DNA of 64,000 bases from Diogma glabrata. Its lineage: Eukaryota > Arthropoda > Insecta > Diptera > Cylindrotomidae. Made by a program: the position numbers and the translations under genes. Positions 1 to 11,841 of the stretch are shown here, in pieces (the stretch's first letter is position 1; every line of letters begins with the position of its first letter). The stretch spans positions 194,194,322 to 194,258,321 of the forward strand of contig OY856188.1 of assembly GCA_963693315.1 (NCBI GenBank), given 5' to 3'. A model generated the notes under the pieces. That model did no database searches. It had not been told where the DNA came from and saw only the letters and a program-made list of their open reading frames with translations.

Positions 1-880
1 GTCAGCAGTTGTATGGTAGACCCCCCACCACTTTGATCAATGTGTTCCAAAAGATGATAATTATCTTCTCACACTTATCAAAACCTTTTTTATAATCACT
101 TCATTATTGTAGGCTGTAGGGTGCATAAACACACTGAAAAAACTTCAAAAAATTACAAACAAAAAATTTTTACCGGAAGTGAAAACCCGGAAGTTGGGTT
201 TGGGGTCGGACCCCCCACCACTTTGTTCAATATCGCTCAAAAAATCTAATCAGTTCCTTGCCATACATATTTGCATCTTTTCCCAAAGTTTCATCAAAAT
301 TCATTCACGAACGAGTGTTGTATGCCCCCAACAAACATAAAAAACATGGTGGAAAAACCACCTGTTGTATGGTGGACCCCCAACCCTTTATCCAATGTAC
401 TCCAAAAGCTGATAAAATCTTTCTCATGTTACTTGAAAGCTTTTTCCAACGTTTCATGAAAATCGAACGGTAATTGTAGGCTACAGTAGGGATAATCACT
501 TGAAAAAAAAACTTTTTAACCGGAAGTGACAAACCGAAAGTTGGTATGCAGAAATATTGGAAACAGTACTAAAACCTTATATATCAAGTTTTCATAAGAT
601 CATAATCCGGGATTAGAAGTTATTTTAGATTTAAACTTAGAGGTGTTCGGGAGACCCCCCGCCATTTTGTCCAAATTTGAAATGATCTTTCAGTTTCAAG
701 TGAACCTGGATCATTTGCCAAAGTTTCATCGAGATCCTATGCAGGAATGTCACGCACCAGCCCACCCACACACAGACGTACACCGTTTTGGCTATTTAGA
801 TAGAGGATGGTCCAAAACAAAAGTAAAAACAAAATTTGGGGTATGTAAGATTTTTTTTTCTCGAAAAATTTAGCAAACAA
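1..880. repeat. Degenerate tandem repeat block
   Basis: The block contains at least four diverged copies of a unit around a GACCCCCCACCACTTTG-like core (near 22, 208, 372 and 648), each followed by a stretch about TCCAAAAG..GATAA. Blocks reading CCGGAAGTG..CCGGAAGTTGG recur between them. Spacing varies from about 160 to 280 bp. The short ORFs across it follow the repeat and look non-coding. Family not recognised. Confidence 0.6.
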
Positions 881-1716
881 ATGTTTTAATGTAAGAAATT
901 GGGGAAAGCAAGTTTGATCACCTACAGTCCACTCTAGGCTTTTTTCGTACGCTACATCTAATAGTAGTTTAATTAATGAGTGTATAATGAAATAGTTTAT
1001 TCTCAAGCAAAAGTTTAAAATTTGAGCGAGGCACGAGCGAGAATTTTAATTTGCGAGAGAATAAAATTCATTCAACACGAATCGATTACAATACTTTATT
1101 CGCTGACAAAGAATTATGTATTATGTGAAATAAAAACGTTTTCTTCAATTAAAACAATAAATCTTTATTGTTTTAATTGATAAATCAAATTTCTGATTAA
1201 AGAAAAACCTGATGATAAAAAAACCCCATCCCATGCAATCAACCAAATTAAACTAAAGGGAATAAGAGAATTTAACTTAAAATTTGATTTTTGAGCAAAA
1301 CTTATCAAAGCAATTGTGACTATAATTTGAAAATAATTTTAATGAAATCAAAACAATTTGACCAATTGGAATCATACCAATTGAATAATGATAATTTTTT
1401 TATAGGAAAATTTTTATTAGACAATAGGCTAAGTTCATTAGGCTATAGGTTAGAAAACAATACAATAATACATACTATTATTATCGAAAAAACATACAAA
1501 TAAATCTGATATAATTAAATGGAAGAGAATAAAATATATTAATAGTAGAAATCTGAAATAACGTTAGTTGTAGATAATATTCACTAGACACTTAAGACAA
1601 ATGTTATTTAATTACCCAGAAACAAAAATAAATAACTCATATCATAAACTGTAATATATTCCTTATCCATAACTATCAAAAATTTATTTGTTTATTTACT
1701 TATCGATATCTTTCTA
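881..1716. other. AT-rich stretch, no gene seen
   Basis: I see no coding signal, RNA gene or repeat boundary. A 70-codon ORF at 1291-1503 has low-complexity composition (rich in N, I, L and K) and no recognisable motif. Confidence 0.5.
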
Positions 1717-4306
1717 CAGTCGAAACTCGATTATCCGGGATCCGATTATCCGTAAACCTCTATTATCCGTGATTTTTGTTGGTAACTTTTTCAACCGGGG
1801 TTTTGATTGATTAACCCGATTTTTTAATTATTTTACTGTTAAATATTGGTAGTACTTAATATTGCAGACATTATTTTTTTTATTTTTTTAACGGCGTTCG
1901 TGCTCCATGTAAGAGCGTTGCCAGGCTAATCAGCTTTGAATATTCACTACGGTCATTCGCAACAGCGACATAATTACCATGGCAGCCGAATTTTTGAAGG
2001 TCGTTTATTACGTCAGTCTCCCATTGTAGTCATGGTCTACCTCGCCCACTCCCTGGAGTACCAACGTACATTTTTCTAAACATTCCAGACTGTGAATCGG
2101 CTAGTAGAGCATGCCCAAACCAAGCAATCCTATTAGAACGGATACAGCCTATTATATCAGCACCCTCAAGAAGGTCTTTGATCTCAAAGTTATTTCCGGT
2201 TCTATACTCTCCATCGTATGTCTTAAGTGGACCAAAAATGTAGCGTAGGATCTTACACTCAAATACAGATAAATGCGATTCGTCGTTTTGTGTAAGGGTC
2301 CACGTTTGTGATCCATACATCAAAACCGGTCTAATCATTGTCTTGTATAACTTGAGCTTGGTGTTAGTTGATACATACGATGATCTAAGGAGAGGTTTAA
2401 TTCAGTAGAAAGTTCGATTACCTGCAGCGATTCCAGCTTTTATATCTGTAAGTATGCTGTTGTTTGAGTCAAGCATTGATTCCAAATATTTAAAAGATTC
2501 ATCTCCCTCAATTCGTTCATCGCCGCACATCAAATCTTTCTTCTCAGCCTCTCTTGAAACATTCATATGTTTGGTTTTAATGTAGTTAATTTGAAGACCA
2601 ATTTTTCTAGCACCACTCTCAAGCGACTTAAAAGTCTCACTCACAACAGCTTCACTGCCTGCCTGAAATCATTGAAGAGTTGGTGCACATGTAAGTTGAA
2701 CTCTCGGTACTTTTCCAAAATCATCCTTATCTCAGCCCCGCCGGAAGCCACACTGATACTCTCCAAACAGTTGTTCAGCAGAAGGATTGATTTTTGATAG
2801 CAAAATATAAGAAAAGATCTTATATGCTGTGCAGAGTAGAGCGATTCCTCTGTAGTTTGCACATAGTAGGCGATTACCTTTCTTATGAATTGGTATCAGC
2901 AAAGCTGTGTTCCAGTCCTGTGGCATGGTTTCAGTCCTCCAAATCATTTGAACAAGCTCAAAAAATCTTAGGGATAGAGTTTTACCACCATGTACAATCA
3001 TTTTGGATGGTTATCATTTGGATCATTTTGGTTATATCGTCGATACCAGGTGCTTTATTGCGTTTTAATTTTGACAGCGCCGCTTCGAATTCCTCTTTGG
3101 TTGGCTTGTCTTCATATAACTTTGACGCACGAATAAGCTTTGCTTGACACCCGACTTGTTGCTGGTCACTTAAGTTGAGAAGATTTTCAAAATAAGCGGC
3201 CCAAGTATCTAAAATATTTTTAAGGTCTATACTTGAAGCTCCCCATCTTTGTTTTGAATAGCAGTCGATCTAGTTTGAGGACCCTTCTTTAAGGTTTTAG
3301 CCTGTTGAAAGAAGTTACGCGATTGATGTTCCTTATTGAAGCTTTCAATCTCCTCACACTGTCTCTTCCACCATTCTCGCTTCGTTCGTCAACTTAGTTT
3401 TGTAACGGCTTATCTTGCCAGTTTAGAGTTCTCCTTCGTAGACCTGGTGTTGCGTCCTTGTAGACATTTTAGATAGCAATCTCTTTTGTATTGAATAGCG
3501 TCAGGGCATGCTTGATCCATCCATGGCTTCTGGGAGTGGTTCTGTGGTCGTCCAAGTATTCCCTCAGCAGCGCTTAAAACAGCATCTTTGAGCAAATACC
3601 ATGACTTACCGACGTCTCCATTAATGGTTTCTAATTTCTCCAATGTTTCGGAAATATTGTTTTGATATCTCTCTTCTGTTTCAGCATTCTTTAATGATGA
3701 GATGTTAAAACGTTTCCGTTAATTGAATTTTGGAATGCCTGGATTTGGGAAGTGAAACCTTATCGTTGCACATACAAGGAAGTGGTCACTTCTAATGTAT
3801 GCACCTCTAAACAATCGTACGTCCAGAACGCTCAAAAAGAAACATGCTGTAACTAGCACATGATCAATTTGATTTCGAGTGTTTCCATTCGGTGAAACCC
3901 AAGTCTGTTTATGAATCGATCGATGCGAAAAGAAAGTACTGGCAATTCTTAAATTATTTGATAGTGCAAACTAAGTCATTCTCTCACCATTATCATTCGA
4001 ATTCAAATGTAGACTGTGGGCCCCAACCCCATTTCCATAAGAGATATCTCTTCCAACCTGCTCATTAAAGTCACCAAGAACCATAATGAAGTCACCAAGA
4101 ACCATAATGAAATATGTACATATATTTGTGAATTATGAATTATTATTTTTATTTATATATGAATCACTAAAAATACATAGATATGTTCAAAATTACTGTG
4201 AATATTGTGTACTTCTTTATAACACTGAAAAATTCGATCAACCGGGATTTTCGATTTTCCGGGAAGCCTCCGGTCCCAAGTGTCCCGGATAATCGAGTTT
4301 CGACTG
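1717..4306. mobile_element. Pogo/Tigger-like TIR element (non-autonomous shell)
   Basis: The ends are perfect inverted repeats of 24 bp beginning CAGTCGAAACTCGATTATCC and are flanked by TA on both sides (1715-1716 and 4307-4308). A CAGT-start TIR with a TA target duplication is the signature of the pogo/Tigger branch of Tc1/mariner. No transposase of that family is visible inside. The interior is mostly a reversed LINE fragment, so this is a non-autonomous copy that later took a LINE, or that captured it. Confidence 0.8.
1877..4112 (-). pseudogene. LINE fragment D (endonuclease plus reverse transcriptase, broken)
   Basis: Read on the minus strand, pieces of a non-LTR retrotransposon ORF2 follow in order. 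First comes an APE-type endonuclease tail (a GDFNEQVGRD piece near 4090 and SPNGNTRNQIDHVLV near 3900). The reverse transcriptase start follows, with PIHKKGN..NYRGIALL at about 2900 and LFNDFRQA near 2670. Last comes the C-terminal part (MYGSQTWTL.. at 2030-2338). The catalytic ADD block between the FNDFRQA and SETFKSLE pieces is missing, so an internal deletion removed the RT centre. Frameshifts separate the pieces. The tail at 1875-1893 is A-rich on this strand. Dead copy, 5'-truncated; clade uncertain (RTE/CR1-like C-terminus). Confidence 0.8.
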
Positions 4307-5857
4307 TACTTTATAAAGTAAAATTGGAACAGCTGTGTTTATGTTAATGATAAATAATATGTTTTAAGATTAACAAGATAAGTCACTTCGTCAGAAATTT
4401 GTCTATTTCATCATTTTGTGGCCAATTAAACATGCAGTTTGGGTCGCGCCGCAATCATATGCCATGTAATTAGTCCACAATTTTTTATAAATTTTTAATT
4501 CACAAATTTTTATAAAATTTATTTAGAGTTCGTTTCAGAATGTATATATTTTCAATATTAAACAATTTCTTATCATTGTTAATAAAAGCAACATTTTTTC
4601 AACGTAAACAAATTTAACATTTAAATAATAATCTCATTGCGATTATATTTTTCACAAATCAAATGCAAATTTTAGCTTATAAAGGATAAAAACGTGACTA
4701 GGAGGTCAACAAAAGATCAACAAAATTATTATATTTTCTGTGTGTAACAATATTATACCATTTCCAGTTACGGGTGGTATAATGTTTTTATTATAATTAC
4801 TTATACCCATAAAATTAGATTGAATTTCATCCCAGGTTAGGCATCCACTTTCATCGTCTTTTTGACTATCTTCATAATTTTCACTTTTTGTTGTATTTAC
4901 ACTATTCATACTTGAAATACAATCACTTCCACTAATGTTCCCGTTCATCAAATTCAATTGAATTTTATATTGTTGTAGCTTTCGAATGAAATCTTGCTTA
5001 GACAATGAATCTTGTTTATTAAAGTTCATTCTTTTCAAAACATTACCGTTCGCTTGTAGCACAAAATTTTTACTGATACTCTGAATAATTTAAAGTTATT
5101 GTTGGTTGACACAGCACATAAATTATTTAAAATAAAAATTTATTTCAGTCATTTAATTCTGATGTTTTTTTGCATTATCTTTTTATTTAAATAAACACAA
5201 ATTTTCCGTCGTTTTTTATTGGTCTAAGCCAGTTGTTTGTACCAACAGTTATTGTCTCAAAATTCATCTAGCGTATCGGTTAATCTGTTTTTACTAACAC
5301 AATCAGAGGAACTTTAATTTTGGAATATCTTATCTTTTTTAAAATTACTAGAATAAAGAAATACTTGTTGTTTTATTGATAGTCAAAAAGATGTACAAAT
5401 TGTCAGTGAACCTTAACCCGTAAATTGTAAAAAAAGCTCGTCCACTCTGCGACAAATAATTTTTTTACATTTGTTTAAAAAGTAAAATTTTAATCAATGT
5501 ATGAGAATATTGTATGTGGGGAAACGTTATTAATTCGTTTGTAATTAAGAATTATTTGGCAAATATTCGAAGAAACGGTTGTGAAAATTACATGTCAATT
5601 AGATTAATTGATTTAGTTAAATGCGCCTACACCAAAAATGACAAAGTAATTGTTTCTAAAACTAAGTACAGAGTAACATGAAATAAAGAGTTTTTAATAT
5701 CACTTACCATGGCCTTAAGAAATCTTTAGGCCAATCAATAAAACTCGTATTATTTAGAAGTTTTTATGGAATAGAGTTTTCATACTAGACAAGTTGATGT
5801 AAACACACTTCAAAGTTGATGAAAACACCAGTAGGTAACAAACAAATATGATATGTT
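4307..5857. other. AT-rich DNA, mostly without features
   Basis: Apart from the exon-like segment at 4807-5080, I see no gene, RNA or repeat here. Confidence 0.4.
4807..5080 (-). CDS. Candidate host-gene internal exon (unknown protein)
   Basis: A minus-strand open frame of ordinary composition encodes about 91 residues, rich in S, N, D and Q, with a mixed-charge stretch (KQDFIRKLQQYKIQLNLM) and an acidic part ending CLTWDEIQSNFMG. It is bounded by a plausible acceptor (AAATTATTCAG just upstream, with an in-frame stop beyond it) and a strong donor (G|GTATAAGT) just downstream. The open frame continues past the donor to 4706, where it becomes hydrophobic and low in complexity. It matches no mobile-element protein that I recognise. 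It could be an internal exon of a real host gene or a chance ORF; I cannot name a family. Confidence 0.35.
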
Positions 5858-6898
5858 AGGATATGTTAGTAGTACTGTGATAAGAAAAAGTGCAATTTAC
5901 CACTTCTTAAATCTGGCGCGTTTGAACTTGAACAGAGGTCAAAGTTTAAGATCACGGGTAAATCGTATAAATTATATGATCATTTTACTCCATAAAACCA
6001 TGAGTGACCCATGAAATTTCTTTTGAATATGGATTCTACTTGATACTAGGTAGGTGTTAGCATAAATAATTTGGCGGCTCATTCATGGCTTTGAGGGCCG
6101 CGGTCATTCGAAAATGTTGTTTTCGTTCCTTTTTTTGCCCTGTTATGTAGCTAAATATCTGGTAAGCCCATAGGTGACCCACAGCAATAACTATTAGATT
6201 AATTACACAACATATGAAAGAATTTAAAACAGCTTGGGATACTCTTGGCTTTAGGAGCTAAACGGTCTCAAAGTTGATAATTTTTCAAAAAAGTTCAAAG
6301 TTCAAGGTCAATAACTCTAGAAGCAATCAGTCAAAAAGTATGAGACATAGCTGTAATTATACTTTATACTGTGTAGTTTAAGGTCCAGGCTTAAACTCCG
6401 TGGGGGGAAGTGTTTGTTTTTTTAATACATGCTTTTTTGAAAATGTCCAACATGCGTTTTACAAAATGTATCATTATGCACATTTTACATATTTTTCAGG
6501 CAATTTTTGTTTTTATAATAATTATAAATTAATTTTTTATTAGGTCCATAATCGATTTGCTGTTTTATTGTTGTGGGTCACCTATGGGCTTACCAGATAT
6601 TTAGCTACATAACAACAAAAAAGCAACTAAAACAGCATTTTCGAATGACCTTGGCCCTCAAAGCCATGAGTGAGCCACCAAATTATTTATGCTAACATCT
6701 ACCTAGTATCAAGTAGAATCCATATTCAAAAGAAATTTCATGGGTCACTCATGGTTTTATGGAGTAAAATGATCATATAATTTATACGATTTGCCCGTGA
6801 TCTTAAACTTTGACCTCTATTCAAGGTCAAACGCGCCAGGTTTAAGAGGTGGTAAACTGCACTTTTGCCTATCACACACAGTACTACTAACGTATCCT
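5858..6898. repeat. Long inverted-repeat (fold-back) element
   Basis: Arms at 5858-6189 and 6567-6898 (332 bp each) are reverse complements with scattered mismatches. The outer ends read AGGATATGTTAGTAGTACTG on the left and its near complement on the right. The spacer of about 377 bp is unrelated. No ORF of note. It looks like a MITE or fold-back element; I could not define a target duplication. Confidence 0.8.
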
Positions 6899-7589
6899 GA
6901 AGATTTTAGGAAAATCGAAGGCATCAACTATCACTCGCTCATACAAAGTGTCCAACTTTAAAAAAAATGACTCTTAATCTATGTTTCATATGTTTTAAAT
7001 ATATACTACACTACACCAAATTTTATATATACGAAAGCAATAGATAACATTATCTGTTTTAGAGTTACAGTTTAAATCTCTACACTGAAAATGAATAGAA
7101 TTGAATTAGTAAGGGTTTTTGTGAGCATTTTTGTCTTCCAAACTCATAAATCACAATATAGTTATTCATTCAATGCAAACGTAGAGTAAATGAAAATATC
7201 AAAATCGTGGTAGACACAGCCAATGCAAGAAGAAATAAATTCTCTAAGGGATAACAGTACGTAAATGTTGACAGCTCTAATTAACTGGTTGTTTTAAATC
7301 AAAACAAAAGCAAGAGGAAAATTGTTCACATTTTTGGCGCCAAACCACAGATTCGAGCCAGATATTTTAACAGATAAATAGGATTAAGATTAACAGAATT
7401 TAAAAATCGTCTCCGCAAAACTTTGTTTTTTTCTCAGACATTTTCTTTACAATCTCTTAAAAATTACATATTTATTTTTCATCTATGTAGCCTTATATTT
7501 TCTTGTTATAGCAGAATTTATGGAATGCTAAGTTTGTTGGTACAATATTTGGTTTAGTTGAATTGTGGATGAACAATCTTGCGTCGCGA
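6899..7589. other. AT-rich stretch, nothing recognised
   Basis: No ORF, RNA or repeat boundary could be supported. Confidence 0.4.
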
Positions 7590-7592
7590 ATT

Positions 7593-7760
7593 TTTTTAAT
7601 AAAATGTGTTGTGCTATAGGAATTATACAATATGTGTCACAACAACACAGAGATGCCTTTTAAGACGTAGGGCCCATAACAACATGCGTTCCGAGGTGTT
7701 GATGGACGCTTTTTTTTAAACCTTTGTGGATTGAACGCAACCAAGACTATTTAATCAGGC
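7593..7760 (+). repeat. Dispersed repeat family A, partial copy
   Basis: This copy begins with a T-rich run and AATAAAATGTGTTGTG, followed by ..CAATATGTGTCACAACAACAC and ..CAACATGCGTTCCGAGG. The same order of blocks recurs at 10938, 18437, 31040, 45100 (reversed) and 62145. Confidence 0.7.
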
Positions 7761-8089
7761 ATAGTGCATTCCATTTGTACCATGTATGGACAAACAAATC
7801 CCTCTGCATTCTGTCACTATGATAATGAGAGATCTCGACGGTTTGACTATTTGCACAAACCAATTGACGAGTAAAACAAGGAAAAAAATATGGTTGAGGC
7901 ATGATAACTCCGAGCACTGCTGGTGACAATATTTATAAAAAGCTTCTCAAGATGGAGGGGTCTACGCCCCAGGGCCAGAAGTACTCTTAACCCAGTTCCG
8001 ACCAAGGACCATCACAAAAATTTCGTCGAAACGTGCTACTCCGTCGCTCCATTTTTTGGATAAAGAAGCAGTTGTCACTGGCCCCACTG

Positions 8090-8137
8090 CTTCAAATCCT
8101 CATCGTCATGGATGGTATTGAAAGAAATCCTGGACCA
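8090..8137 (+). other. 2A-like motif in LINE-A
   Basis: The frame reads LLQILIVMDGIERNPGP. The NPGP core with preceding Glu and Ile fits the 2A ribosome-skipping consensus, and a hydrophobic run precedes it. In the canonical motif, Gly-Asp precedes the I/V-E pair; here the order is Asp-Gly. Activity is therefore doubtful in this copy. Confidence 0.55.
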
Positions 8138-8157
8138 ACTGAAACATGGCATTGTGC

Positions 8158-8163
8158 AATATG
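8158..8163. repeat. Polinton target-site duplication, left copy
   Basis: AATATG lies directly before the element start (AGTAGTGTTGTG). The identical hexamer directly follows the element end at 36602-36607. Six-bp duplications are typical of Polinton/Maverick insertions. Confidence 0.93.
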
Positions 8164-8599
8164 AGTAGTGTTGTGACACTATGTAGGATCTTGTGGGCTT
8201 TCGTAAATGGCACAATATACTAAGCTTGTGCACCCAAAAAAATTTTCAAGTGCCACAAGGGTATTTTGGACTTGGGTATTGACTCAAGCATTAAATTAAC
8301 TGAATTGTACAAATTTCACACATCTCTGGCATAAGCATGATCGTTTAGGAGGTTTCTCGAGTAATAATTGAATAGGTTAGCGCCATTTCAAAGGTGTGAA
8401 GCCTATGTTATGTGTAATTTAGCTCTGTAATAGTTTTCATAGGCTTAATTAATAGTTACGTAGGTCATGTAATGCATAATTTATCTGCGTACTTGTTTCA
8501 CACACCTAACTCACATGGTCGCATTAAATTAGCTAGGTGTCAATATAAATTTATATATATAATTTACATTTTCAATTTTTGTGACATTTGAAATGAAAT

Positions 8600-9070
8600 A
8601 TGAATTCGTTATCATTGTTAAGTAGAAATCTGTTCTGAATTCAGTTCTCACGCTACTGTTATCTTTTAATTAATTACAATTGATTATGCCACTACATCTT
8701 AAAAATTATTTAATTTTTGCTATCAGTTTTTGAATTCAGAAATAAAATCTTTGTGCCACTACATTTTAAAAAATATTAAATTTTCGTTATCAGTTTGAAT
8801 TCAGAAATAGAGAGTTTTGTGGGATTACATCTTAGCAGTTATCACGCTTCTGTTATCTTTTAATTAATTACAATTGCTTGTGCCACTACATCTTAAAAAT
8901 TATTTACTTTTTGCTATCAGTTTTGAATTCAAAAATAGAATGTTTTGTGGGATTACATCTTAGTTGTGACATTACATCTTAGAAAGCAAAATTTAATTCG
9001 GTTATCAGTTTTTGAATTCAGAAATAAAATCTAAAATTGGTTATCATGTCAAGCATTTGTATGTTTGAAT
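8600..9070 (+). repeat. Polinton subterminal repeats, left
   Basis: Three to four diverged copies, spaced roughly 100-150 bp, of a block combining GTGCCACTACATCTTAAAA (or GTGGGATTACATCTTAG) with TTTTGAATTCAGAAATA and GGTTATCA-type words. The same array is present in the right arm at 35690-36165, so it predates or was copied with the arm. It lies between the terminus and the first gene and may contain replication or packaging signals; that is inference. Confidence 0.65.
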
Positions 9071-9325
9071 ATATTTTAAGTATATATTTTCACGTTTGTG
9101 GGATTTCAGTTAAAGAAATAATTCAATTCGGTTATCGGTTATCATGCCAATGTTATCTTTTAAATAATTATACCTATTGAATTAAATTTCTTTGTAGTTA
9201 TTTAATTGTGGTTTATTGTGTTTTAAGCTTTTGTATCCAGTTGTTGTGAAAAGGTTTAGAACATAAGATTACAGATCCTGTTAATTACTTGAGTTTACTG
9301 CTAAAACAAAACTGCCATGAAAGTT

Positions 9326-9333
9326 TATAAATA
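9326..9333 (+). promoter_or_regulatory. Putative TATA box of ATPase, left arm
   Basis: TATAAATAGCAG lies about 45 bp before the ATPase start codon. The same 11-mer TATAAATAGCA occurs at 23770 before the spliced gene in the centre and is conserved in the right arm (35434). Confidence 0.5.
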
Positions 9334-10937
9334 GCAGTTCGATTTGTACAGATTATTTATTGCTGACAAAATGTTTAACATGGAAATTCCCTTCACGATG
9401 CAGATAAGTGGACCATCAAGTTGTGGGAAAACAACTTTTGTCTTGAGACTCCAACCACAATTTCAGGGTATAAAGAAACTGATTTGGTGTAATGGTGAGA
9501 AGAACTCAGTATCGGCAAATGATTTAGAATATTTTGAAGAAGTTAATATGTTGGATTTTGTTCCCACAAACTTTGACAACTTAGAAAATACGTTAATAAT
9601 TTTGGATGATTTGATGACGGATGCCTATACCAAAAATGTTTGTGAGCTGTTTACTAAAGGTTCGCACCATCGAAATGTTTTAGTGGTCTTGATCACACAA
9701 AATGTCTTTCACACACAAAAAAATCGCATGGTTATCCAGTGAGATGTTTTAACCATACAATGTTTGAAATTTTGAAAAATGGTGAAAACAAACAAAACTT
9801 TAGTTAAAATAACTAGATTTATTTCTGTTTTAACCATAATCAAATTTCAACCATGATAATTTATTTATGTATACAAAAAATTGTTCTAAAATATATAGTC
9901 TGTACCATGTTATAGTTCTTTTAAAAATAAACATATGGTTATTAACATGGTTAAACATAACCATTGCATGGTTAAAATCAATCATGATTATGGTTGATTT
10001 TAATCATACATAAATATAGAAAACTAACCAAACTTATGGTTATTAGCATGGTTAAACATAACCATTGCATGGTTAAAGTCAACCATGATTATGGTTGATT
10101 TTAATCATACACAAATAAACAAAACTAACCAAAATATGGTTGTTTTCAATCATAATTACGAAACATAATATGGTTATTTTCAATAATATACATGGTCATT
10201 TCAACCAATACAATTCTTAATATGGTTGTTTTTCATCATATGAGTGAAAATTTAAAAATTAACTTCCGCAGTTCGCATCGTTAGTTTTAAATCAACATCC
10301 AAAGCGAAAAGAAGATTGAACAAAAGTACTTAAAACATCGTTTAAGTGAAAAATTATCATATTTTTAATTTTAATAAGTGAAATATAAATATTAATAAGT
10401 GAAATATAAATAAAGTGCATAAAATATTTTCAAATACGACAGAGCAAGTGGTAAGTTTTATAATTTACGGACCATTCTTTTGTAAGTGTACATCGATTTT
10501 TTTACGCCAAAATTCTAAATATTTGGTATTCTATCTTATTGGTATTAACAAATGGAAAAATCTAAATTCATGATAATTTTTTGCTCTGAAATTGAGGTTA
10601 TGTGTTTTGGACAGTTTTTAAAGTGTTTTCGGTATAACGTCGGCATTTTTATTAATAACTCTCAGAAATTTGATTCAATTGTTATTAATTTTTGTAAGTG
10701 GTTGTAGAAACAATTATTTTATCGAGGAATGGTTATTAGAAATTTATGATTAATCTCATTTCCGTGTGGTGCGTTAGAACTAGTGCTATAGGGCTAGCTA
10801 TAGGGTTAGCTGATTTAGTTTTTCTTTTGTTAATACCAATAATAACATAACTAATTTACAGATTTGAAAAAAACCGACAGAACAATGTACATTTTCAACA
10901 AAATAGCCCTTCAATATTACAATTTAATGCCTTAAAT

Positions 10938-11615
10938 ATTTTTTTTTTTTTTTTTAATAAATTGTGATGTGTAGTAGGCATTACAATATGTGTCACAACA
11001 ACACATAAAAACCTTTTAAGACCAAGGTCCCACAACAACATGCGTTCTAAGGATGTTAATGGACGCAAATCTGTTTATTTTTGTTTTTTTTTAATATTTT
11101 TTTGTTAAATAACGGATAACTAAACCATAAATCCTATCACATATAAAATATGACATAGGCCAATATTTCGTGATAGGATAGGGAAAATAAAAATAAAATA
11201 AGAGATAAAAAGCAAATTTGTTTTAAAAATTTGCAGGAACAAAACTAAAATTGGTTTGCCAATAGTCCAGGTAATGGCATAATCCTTGATTATGGGACGC
11301 AGTATATTTTTCAATGATTAAAGCTCAGATATATAGTTATATGAAGGCTCGTTTCTTCGAGCAAGCTACAGCGTTCCAGCATCAAGGAATATTCATTAGC
11401 TAAGATTGAGAGTGCTACCGTTGACATGAATACAGTTCATCCGCCAGCACCCCTAAAATATCACCTTGGCTAGTGATATCTCACTGCTATTGCCAGTGGT
11501 ATGTGATATCTCACGTTAACTCATATGTCAATAGCAGGGACTGGAGTACGCGGGGTTGTCACACCCGTGAAATAGAAAAAAATTAACAAATTAATAAAAA
11601 CTGATCCCTCCATGC
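10938..11615 (+). repeat. Dispersed repeat family A, long copy
   Basis: Starts with a T run, then AATAAATTGTGATGTG. It passes the CAACATGCGTTC block and a segment on TCGTTTCTTCGAGCAAGC, and ends near GTTGTCACACCCGTG and a TAATAAAAACTGATCCC tail. Read on the minus strand it ends in poly-A, so it resembles a retroposed sequence. Nested in E1. Confidence 0.7.
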
Positions 11616-11841
11616 GTTAATTTGGTAATATTTACGTATATTTATGTTTTGGCTGTAATCGTGTTTTGAAATAAATTTTTTATTCGCCTAAATATTAAAG
11701 CGTAACTCTGTGTAACTACTGTGATTTGCGGCTTTAAAATGTCACTTTTTAATATGTATTTTGTATATGTTTCAATTCTTTAAAAAAATAGAAAGTTTAA
11801 TCAAAGCAACCTTTCAATTCAAAATTTGATAATCCAATGAC

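Larger units (their letters stand above)
7930..8163 (+). pseudogene. LINE-A, 5' part of ORF (before the Polinton)
   Basis: The open frame ending at 8163 reads through a hydrophobic stretch and a 2A-like NPGP motif into the first half of a Cys-rich finger (W-H-C-A-I-C). It is cut by the Polinton and continues at 36608. Removing the Polinton with one AATATG copy restores the frame exactly, with further Cys pairs following. A 2A-like segment, Cys finger and then endonuclease is an arrangement known from CR1/L2-group and related LINEs. The 5' limit is a guess. Confidence 0.7.

Noticed and set aside
8111..8137. Fully functional 2A ribosome-skipping site
   Set aside because: The Gly-Asp order of the canonical motif is reversed; called 2A-like only.
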